Below are positions 15,216 to 20,296 of a stretch of DNA of 20,296 nucleotides, one piece after another. The position numbers and the translations under genes were made by a program. The DNA comes from Victivallales bacterium (GTDB lineage: Bacteria > Verrucomicrobiota > Lentisphaeria > Victivallales > SZUA-371): positions 1 through 20,296 of the forward strand of contig JAQUZV010000005.1 of NCBI GenBank assembly GCA_028691155.1, written 5' to 3'. How positions within the stretch are numbered: the stretch's first letter is position 1; the number at the start of each line of letters is the position of its first letter. The notes under the pieces were generated by a model. It was not told the origin of the DNA. It worked only from the letters and a program-made list of their open reading frames with translations, and made no database searches.

Positions 15216-15250
15216 AAAAAAAAGCGCGCCGTTACGCTTTCCGGCGGCGC
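15216..15250 (-). terminator. Strong minus-strand terminator-like hairpin upstream of cvfB
   Basis: On the minus strand a GC stem (plus coordinates 15224-15231 with 15242-15250, eight pairs and one bulged base at 15246, 10-base loop) is followed at once by eight Ts (plus-strand A-run 15216-15223). This is a textbook intrinsic terminator. It lies 138 bases before the cvfB start codon and points towards cvfB, so it would either end a leader transcript (attenuation) or shield cvfB from antisense reading from the right. Confidence 0.6.
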
Positions 15251-15342
15251 GGAAAAAGCGGTAACCGTGCTATATTGCCGACATGGTGCTGCCGGTGACG
15301 GCGTTATGATTGAAGATAAGCGCAAAAACGGGGAAGCGGAAA

Positions 15343-16695
15343 ATGTGGAAAAAAATCGGATTTTACGGACTGTGGCTGCTGCCGGCAGTGGGACTGGGGT
15401 TATTACTGTTGACCCGGCAGATGCAATGGCTGTTCTTTTATACTCCGGCGTTGCTGCTGGCGGCGCTGCCGGGGGTGATCCGGCGGCAACGGGCGGGGAC
15501 GGCCGAGCGCCGCGTCCGGTGGCTGTGGGCGGCCTGGTTGGGATTGGCGGTAACCTTGGGCGGGGATTATTTTCTGGCCATTCGCGGGTCGGCGCTGAAT
15601 TCGGTCGGTTATCTCTACGGTATCGGCGGCTTTGCGCTGGCGCATCTGCTGTGGCTGGCGTTTTTTTCCCGTAATTCCCGGATCAATTTGAACGTTGCGG
15701 TGGTCTTGCTGCTCGGGTTCGGCAGTATGTACTGCCTGCGGCTGTGGAGTGCTCTGCCATCTCCGGCCTTGCGGGTTGCCGTCGGCCTCTATATGTTGCT
15801 GTCGATTGCCAATGTGTCGTTGGCCTGCAATGCCCGGCCCCGGGCGTTCATTTGCGGTATCGGGGCACTGTTTTTCTCCGATCTGATGATCGTTTACGGT
15901 TGCATCCTGGGGATTTCCCGACTGCTGGAACTGGTGGGGCCGGTTTATGTGGCGGCGTTGTTTTCCCTGGCGGCGGCGCTGGCGAATGCGGCTCCGGCGG
16001 CGGCGCGACCCGGTCCTCATGCCGGACGGGCTTATCTGCAGCGGGCGGCGGTGACGGTTTATCTCGGCAGCGCGGCGGTGCTGATCTGTCTGGTCAGGGC
16101 GATGGAAAAATTCCCTTCCGGTTCGTATCGTCTTGACCGGGATATGTTCAGTCATCTGGGGCGGACGCGGATCGGCGGTTTCGCCTATCCGCTTTGTCAG
16201 GACTGGTTCTGGACCGGCATGGTGCTGGGGATTGCGACCATTGGTTATTTTGCTCCGGCTTTCAACTGTTTTGCCGTCGACCGGCGGCGGCGACGTTGGA
16301 TTGCCTGCGGTTTCATGCTCAACACCGCCGGCTTGCTGATTATTACCCTGGTGCCGGAAGACGTCAGCATGTGGCATCATAACGTCGGCTGTCTGCTGGC
16401 CGGCGGCGGCGGGTTGATGGCGGTGCTGGCCGCCACGATAAACAATGCCGCTGGACGAATGGGGCGGGCGGCGCGCTACGGCTGGTGTCTGATTCTGGTG
16501 ACGGCGGCGGCGTTGTTCGGGTTTTTCTTCTGGCGGGCGGAGCATGGCATGCCGTTTGCTCCCGGCGTGCCCGTGATGCAGAAAATTGTGATTGTCGCCT
16601 TTGTACTGTGGTTATGGGCGCATGCGGCCATTCTGCTGCGGGATCTCGGGGCGTTTCGGGCCGGAAATTCATCTGATCGCCAGTCTCGGAAATAG
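15343..16695 (+). CDS. Polytopic membrane protein: YhhN/TMEM86-like domain fused to a DUF998-like domain
   Basis: 450 residues, nearly all hydrophobic helices. Residues about 5-215 match the YhhN (lysoplasmalogenase-like) pattern: GGDYFLAI (73-80) and FFSDLMI (177-183) carry the two spaced aspartates conserved in this family, with GIGGFALAHLLWLAFF between them. After a loop rich in Ala, Pro and Arg (about 212-228) a second membrane block (about 230-440) has a DUF998-like pattern: HLGRTR (271-276), a glycine-rich helix, GFMLNTAGLLIITLVPED (323-340) and WHHNVG (344-349). YhhN proteins can cleave the vinyl-ether bond of lysoplasmalogens; whether this one does is unknown. The ATG at 15343 is preferred to the upstream in-frame TTG at 15310, as it has GGGGA 8 bases before it. 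A hairpin begins at its stop codon. Confidence 0.72.
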   Translation: MWKKIGFYGLWLLPAVGLGLLLLTRQMQWLFFYTPALLLAALPGVIRRQRAGTAERRVRWLWAAWLGLAVTLGGDYFLAIRGSALNSVGYLYGIGGFALAHLLWLAFFSRNSRINLNVAVVLLLGFGSMYCLRLWSALPSPALRVAVGLYMLLSIANVSLACNARPRAFICGIGALFFSDLMIVYGCILGISRLLELVGPVYVAALFSLAAALANAAPAAARPGPHAGRAYLQRAAVTVYLGSAAVLICLVRAMEKFPSGSYRLDRDMFSHLGRTRIGGFAYPLCQDWFWTGMVLGIATIGYFAPAFNCFAVDRRRRRWIACGFMLNTAGLLIITLVPEDVSMWHHNVGCLLAGGGGLMAVLAATINNAAGRMGRAARYGWCLILVTAAALFGFFFWRAEHGMPFAPGVPVMQKIVIVAFVLWLWAHAAILLRDLGAFRAGNSSDRQSRK

Positions 16696-16747
16696 CGCCG
16701 GTCGGGGTGGGTTTTCCGCCGGTGGCGGCGGGCCGGCGCTACGGTTT
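16693..16747 (+). terminator. Nested hairpin terminator starting at the stop codon of the YhhN-like gene
   Basis: TAGCGCCGG (16693-16701) pairs perfectly with CCGGCGCTA (16733-16741). Inside lies a second hairpin CCGCC/GGCGG (16716-16728). A short TTTT follows at 16744-16747. The first three bases of the stem are the stop codon itself. Probably a transcription terminator, though the T-run is weak. Confidence 0.5.
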
Positions 16748-16879
16748 TCGACTGACTTGCCGGGACAAATGAGGCAGCAACTAAATTATCGTCTTTTCCC
16801 GTAATTGCTGGAAAATTTTTTTTTGGCGGGGTATATTCTTTCGTATGGATGGAAAACAATATGCATCGGGGATGAAGAG

Positions 16880-17680
16880 ATGAAACAGAAACTCCTGCTT
16901 GTCGTTGCCGTGTTTTTTGGACTTCTGGCCTTCGTGCTGACCTATAAACAAATTGAAAACGAACGCCGGAGCATAAGGGGCAAGACGCTGGTCATGTCGT
17001 TTGTTTGCCTGAAGCGTTCAATGGCCAGCGGAGAAACCATCAAGGCGCAGGACATCGAACGTTATGATGACAAGCGTTTCCGCCAATCCCGCGGTCGGGA
17101 CGCCAGCGAGGTGCTCTGGGCCCAGGCCGGAACCGTTATCGGGCGCAATCTGGAGGTTCCCGTGGAAAAAGGGCATGTCCTGTTGTGGCGTGATCTGAGA
17201 CCGGCTTCGGGTCGGAAGGAGGGGCTGACCGGCATTGTTCCGATGGGATACCGGGCGGTGGCAATTCCGGTGGATGGTATTACTTCGGTGGCCGGATTGG
17301 TTCGTCCCGGCAACCATGTGGATATCGTCGGCACTTTTCGCTTTCCGGAAATGCAGGGCGACCGGGCGCTGGACACCTTGACGCTGACGTTGCTGCAGAA
17401 TGTGGTGGTGCTGGCGGTGGGCGACGATATGGGCCGGGCTTTTTCGCTCGACAATAAACCGGACAAACATTACTCTTCGGTAACCTTGTGTCCGACGCCC
17501 CGGGAAGTGGAAATGATTGTCTTTGCCGAACAGAAAGGCAAGCTGTCGTTGAGCCTGCGCAATTATGAGGAAACCGAAATTGTGCCGGAACTGCCCAGCA
17601 TCAATTTCCGTTTTCTGGAGCAGAATCTCGGCCAGTATAATAAAGAACGTTCGGCCAAAATGCTTTACAACCGGGACTGA
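16880..17680 (+). CDS. cpaB: CpaB/RcpC, Tad pilus assembly protein
   Basis: 266 residues. One N-terminal membrane segment (about 5-21) is followed by a periplasmic part with an SAF-like domain (about 36-108: VCLKRSMASGETIKAQDIE, GTVIGRNLEVPVEKGHVLL). An RcpC-type domain follows, with the family motif YRAVAIPVDGITSVAGLVRP (124-143) and GNHVDIVGTF (144-153), then LTLLQNVVVLAVG (169-181). CpaB/RcpC stabilises or gates the secretin of the Tad/Flp pilus machine in the periplasm. The ATG at 16880 fits the signal/anchor sequence; GGGGA ends 7 bases upstream, and an upstream in-frame ATG at 16805 would add an unrelated leader. It starts the Tad gene cluster, and cpaF follows after 34 bases. Confidence 0.9.
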   Translation: MKQKLLLVVAVFFGLLAFVLTYKQIENERRSIRGKTLVMSFVCLKRSMASGETIKAQDIERYDDKRFRQSRGRDASEVLWAQAGTVIGRNLEVPVEKGHVLLWRDLRPASGRKEGLTGIVPMGYRAVAIPVDGITSVAGLVRPGNHVDIVGTFRFPEMQGDRALDTLTLTLLQNVVVLAVGDDMGRAFSLDNKPDKHYSSVTLCPTPREVEMIVFAEQKGKLSLSLRNYEETEIVPELPSINFRFLEQNLGQYNKERSAKMLYNRD

Positions 17681-17714
17681 ATAGCCGTCATAACGTCAGG
17701 TGAGTGGTTGCCCT

Positions 17715-19469
17715 ATGTACGAAATAATCATTACCCAACCGAATAAAACCGCCATGCGCGGCAAGCTGGTTCCCGGCGCCTATCAGGTCGGTTCCGGTCC
17801 GGACTGTCATATTCGTTTGCCGGGGCCGGAGATTGCCGCCGCCCATGCCACGCTGATTATTACCAATGAGGAAACGGTGAAGGTCGTCGATCTCAACAGT
17901 CCCGGCGGCACCTATCTCGACCGGCGTCGTCTGGCTTCCGGCGCAACGGCGGAAGCCGGAATCGGCACCACCATCAGTTTTGGCAGTTATGCCATTTTAT
18001 TGCGTGGTCCGGTTACCGCTTCGCCGACCGGGGCCGTCGCCGCTCCGGCGCCGGACGGGGCGCCGGGGGAACTTCCGCAACCCGATGTCGCGTCGTCCCG
18101 GTCCGACCGGAATCCGGCGGGGCATGTTCCCATCCCCATGCTGAAAATTTCCGGGATTCCGCCGGCGGCGCGATCGGTGGTGCAGGAGATCAAGAAGCAT
18201 GCCCATGTTGAATTGCTCAAGCGTCTCAACCTCAAGCGGATGTCTATTTCCGGCGCGTCCGAAAGCGAATTGGCCGAGCGGGCCAAAGCCACGATCCGGG
18301 AAATTGTCGGCGAATTGTCGGTACCGCTGCCGTCCGGAGTCAGCAATGCCCGGATCGAACAGGAGATGATTCAGGAAGCCATTGGCCTCGGGCCGCTGGA
18401 ATACCTGATTCCGATGGATGATATTACGGAAATCATGGTCAATGGTCCGGATCGGATTTACGTGGAGCGCAACGGCGTAATTTACCGTACCGATACCGCG
18501 TTTGCCGACGATCATCAGGTGATGGCGGCGATCGAACGCATTGTTTCGCCGCTGGGACGGCGCATCGATGAAAGTTCGCCGATGGTCGATGCTCGGTTGC
18601 CGGACGGGTCCCGGGTCAACGCGATTATTCCGCCGTTGTCGCTGGTCGGGCCGTCCATTACGATTCGTAAATTCGCCCACAATCCCTATCGGATCGACGA
18701 TTTGATCCGGTTCGGTTCCCTGAACCGGGATATTGCCGATTTTCTCCGGACCTGCGTCCGGATCCGCAAAAACATCATTATTTCCGGCGGCACCGGTTCG
18801 GGGAAGACGACATTGCTCAATGTCCTGAGTTCGTTTCTGCCCAATCGCGAACGTATTATCACCATTGAAGACGCCGCCGAACTGCAGTTGCATCAGGAAC
18901 ACCTCGTCCGTCTGGAGGCCCGGCCGCCCAATATCGAAGGCAAGGGCGAAATATCCATTCGCGATCTGGTGCGCAATTCTCTGCGCATGCGCCCGGACCG
19001 GATTGTGGTTGGGGAATGCCGCGGCGGGGAGGCGCTGGACATGCTTCAGGCCATGAACACCGGTCACGACGGGTCGCTGACCACCATTCACGCCAATTCG
19101 CCCCGGGATGCGCTGTCCCGGTTGGAAACGCTGGTGCTGATGGCCGGGTTCGATTTGCCGTTGCGGGCCATCCGGGAGCAGATCGCCTCGGCCATTACCA
19201 TTGTCGTGCAGATTGCCCGGGAGCGCGACGGTTCGCGCAAGGTGACCCAGGTGAGCGAAATCACCAAGATGGAAGGCGATATCATTACCATGCAGGATTT
19301 GTTCGTCTATAAGCACGAGGGTTGGGACGAAAACGACAACATGGTAGGACGGCATGTTCCGACCGGAAGCGTACCGACGTTCATGGAGGAAATCCGGCGC
19401 GCCAAGCTCGAGCTGGATATCGGCATTTTCAGTCCGGCCCCGGAACCGACGGAGGCCAGACATGGATAG
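17715..19469 (+). CDS. cpaF: CpaF/TadA secretion ATPase with N-terminal degenerate FHA domain
   Basis: 584 residues. Residues 1-98 form an FHA-like beta domain, about 99-145 an Ala/Pro-rich linker, and 150-570 the CpaF ATPase that powers Tad pilus assembly in the cytoplasm. ATPase motifs are complete: Walker A GGTGSGKTT (358-366), Asp box ITIEDAAEL (382-390), Walker B RPDRIVVGE (426-434) and His box GHDGSLTTIHA (450-460). In the FHA part, the histidine of the usual SxxH is kept (H44), but the Arg of the GR motif is Ser (VGSG, 25-28), the Ser is Ala, and the NG turn is GG (SPGGTYLD, 62-69). Thus classical phosphothreonine binding is doubtful. The ATG at 17715 is preferred to an upstream GTG at 17700, as GAGTGG lies 7 bases before it. 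Its stop overlaps tadB by 8 bases. Confidence 0.92.
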   Translation: MYEIIITQPNKTAMRGKLVPGAYQVGSGPDCHIRLPGPEIAAAHATLIITNEETVKVVDLNSPGGTYLDRRRLASGATAEAGIGTTISFGSYAILLRGPVTASPTGAVAAPAPDGAPGELPQPDVASSRSDRNPAGHVPIPMLKISGIPPAARSVVQEIKKHAHVELLKRLNLKRMSISGASESELAERAKATIREIVGELSVPLPSGVSNARIEQEMIQEAIGLGPLEYLIPMDDITEIMVNGPDRIYVERNGVIYRTDTAFADDHQVMAAIERIVSPLGRRIDESSPMVDARLPDGSRVNAIIPPLSLVGPSITIRKFAHNPYRIDDLIRFGSLNRDIADFLRTCVRIRKNIIISGGTGSGKTTLLNVLSSFLPNRERIITIEDAAELQLHQEHLVRLEARPPNIEGKGEISIRDLVRNSLRMRPDRIVVGECRGGEALDMLQAMNTGHDGSLTTIHANSPRDALSRLETLVLMAGFDLPLRAIREQIASAITIVVQIARERDGSRKVTQVSEITKMEGDIITMQDLFVYKHEGWDENDNMVGRHVPTGSVPTFMEEIRRAKLELDIGIFSPAPEPTEARHG

Positions 19470-20296
19470 CAGCGGGGTAATGACACTGGCGGCCTCGGTT
19501 TGCGCCTTTTTATGTGTGGCGTTGGCGACCATGGTCTTGGTCGACTTTGTCATTTATGTTTCGGCGCGGTACAAGGAAAAATTTCTCCAGCAGACGGCGG
19601 CGGAACTCGACGATGTGGTGTTGCAGGTGCCGCCGGGGCGGATTTTGGACGTCAGTCTGGCGCTCAGTGCTTTCGGCGGCTTCATGGCGATAACTTTTTC
19701 CGGCGTCGGCAGTCGAAACTGGTCGTTGGAGCAGGGGATTGTCATTGGTGTGGTGGCGGCCGGGATCTGTTTTCCGTTGCCGCGCCTTTACCTGCGGTTT
19801 CTGAAACAGCATCGGCTGCGGAAATTCAATCAGCAGCTGGAAAATACCATTATGTCGATCAGCGCCTCTCTGAAAGCCGGTTTCAGCATCAATCAGGCGC
19901 TTAACGGGGTGGTGGCCGAGAGCCCGCAGCCGACGGCTTTCGAATTTCAACTGCTGACCAACGAGGTCCGGTTGGGGGTGCCGCTGGACGAGGCGCTGGA
20001 AAAGATGGTGGCGCGTCTGGAAAGTCCCGATATGGAACTGGTGGCGACGGCGATTATTACGGCCCGACAGACCGGCGGCGAACTGACGGTGGTTCTCGCT
20101 CGTTTGGCCGGGCTGATCCGGGAACGCATGCGGATCAACAATAAATTAATGGCGATGACGTCGCAGGGACGGATGCAGGCCGGTCTGATCGGCGTGGCGC
20201 CGCTGGTGCTTTTCTTTGCCATGTCGGCCATTGCGCCGGGCATGATGGCGGCTTTTTATCATTCGTCGCTGGGAATCCTGTTGCTGGTGGCCACTT
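19462..20296 (+). CDS. tadB: TadB, inner-membrane platform protein of the Tad pilus, 3' truncated by window edge
   Basis: The frame from 19462 stays open to the right edge, giving 278 residues of an expected about 300-320. There is an N-terminal helix (about 8-33), a helix pair (about 62-80 and 92-107), then a cytoplasmic T2SSF domain (LENTIMSISASLKAGFSINQ, 126-145; FEFQLLTNEVRLGVPLDEAL, 160-179; ARQTGGELTVVLARLA, 201-216), and further helices from 238 to the edge. TadB pairs with TadC to form the platform acted on by the CpaF ATPase. GGAGG lies 6 bases before the ATG, and the start lies 8 bases inside the cpaF stop, so the two are coupled. TadC would be expected just outside the window. Confidence 0.92.
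   Translation, partial: MDSSGVMTLAASVCAFLCVALATMVLVDFVIYVSARYKEKFLQQTAAELDDVVLQVPPGRILDVSLALSAFGGFMAITFSGVGSRNWSLEQGIVIGVVAAGICFPLPRLYLRFLKQHRLRKFNQQLENTIMSISASLKAGFSINQALNGVVAESPQPTAFEFQLLTNEVRLGVPLDEALEKMVARLESPDMELVATAIITARQTGGELTVVLARLAGLIRERMRINNKLMAMTSQGRMQAGLIGVAPLVLFFAMSAIAPGMMAAFYHSSLGILLLVAT

Noticed and set aside
14227..15264. Long plus-strand open frame opposite cvfB
   Set aside because: It is the antisense shadow of cvfB, whose S1 motifs are clear on the minus strand.
16805..16837. Sigma-70 promoter for the Tad operon (TTGCTG ... TATATT)
   Set aside because: The -10-like TATATT at 16832 is good, but the nearest -35-like hexamer is 21 bases away, too far for a confident call.
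1..20296. CRISPR arrays, tRNA or rRNA genes, insertion sequences
   Set aside because: No regularly spaced direct repeats, no recognisable tRNA or rRNA sequence and no transposase or integrase frame were seen on either strand.

Overview
The window is a bacterial chromosome segment, mostly GC-rich (many codons ending in G or C), with several AT-rich gaps. The envelope genes (two-membrane secretin, CpaB, FHA-CpaF) indicate a diderm. The mix of an FHA-fused CpaF, a MacAB-like exporter joined to a secretin, and a group-4 hydrogenase-like complex with a ferredoxin/NuoB fusion suggests the PVC superphylum, possibly Lentisphaerota (Victivallales). This is a judgement from gene content; no rRNA or other marker is present.

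Bases 1-6553 hold the distal part of one tightly packed operon: hyfB-like (5' end outside the window), hyfC-like, hyfE-like, hyfF-like, a hyfG-like NuoC-NuoD fusion, and a fused 2[4Fe-4S] ferredoxin/NuoB-like small subunit. Most junctions overlap by a few bases. The layout is that of a formate-hydrogenlyase/Hyf-type membrane complex, but the large subunit has lost both cysteine pairs that bind the Ni-Fe centre. It therefore belongs with the 'Ehr' (energy-converting hydrogenase related) complexes rather than with true hydrogenases. It probably couples electron transfer to ion translocation with an unknown electron acceptor.

Bases 6554-7286 are a long, partly AT-rich gap with inverted repeats and a possible promoter. 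Bases 7287-12368 form a four-gene, ATGA-overlapped operon: short secretin, long coiled-coil membrane fusion protein, MacB-type ATPase, MacB/FtsX-type permease. It looks like a MacAB exporter whose outer-membrane channel is a secretin instead of a TolC-type protein, and it is one of the two most interesting items here.

Bases 12369-14220 are an accessory patch: a structured gap, a small membrane protein with a zinc-ribbon-like tail, a hairpin terminator, a possible 25-residue peptide and a strongly AT-rich gene for a secreted protein I do not recognise. On the minus strand comes cvfB (S1-domain RNA-binding protein), preceded by a strong minus-strand terminator-like hairpin. Then on the plus strand comes a polytopic membrane protein that appears to fuse a YhhN/lysoplasmalogenase-like domain to a DUF998-like domain.

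Bases 16880-20296 start a Tad/Flp pilus operon: cpaB, cpaF with an N-terminal degenerate FHA domain, and tadB, which runs off the right edge. The usual cpaC secretin and cpaE are not between cpaB and cpaF. No tRNA, rRNA, CRISPR array, transposase or integrase was seen.
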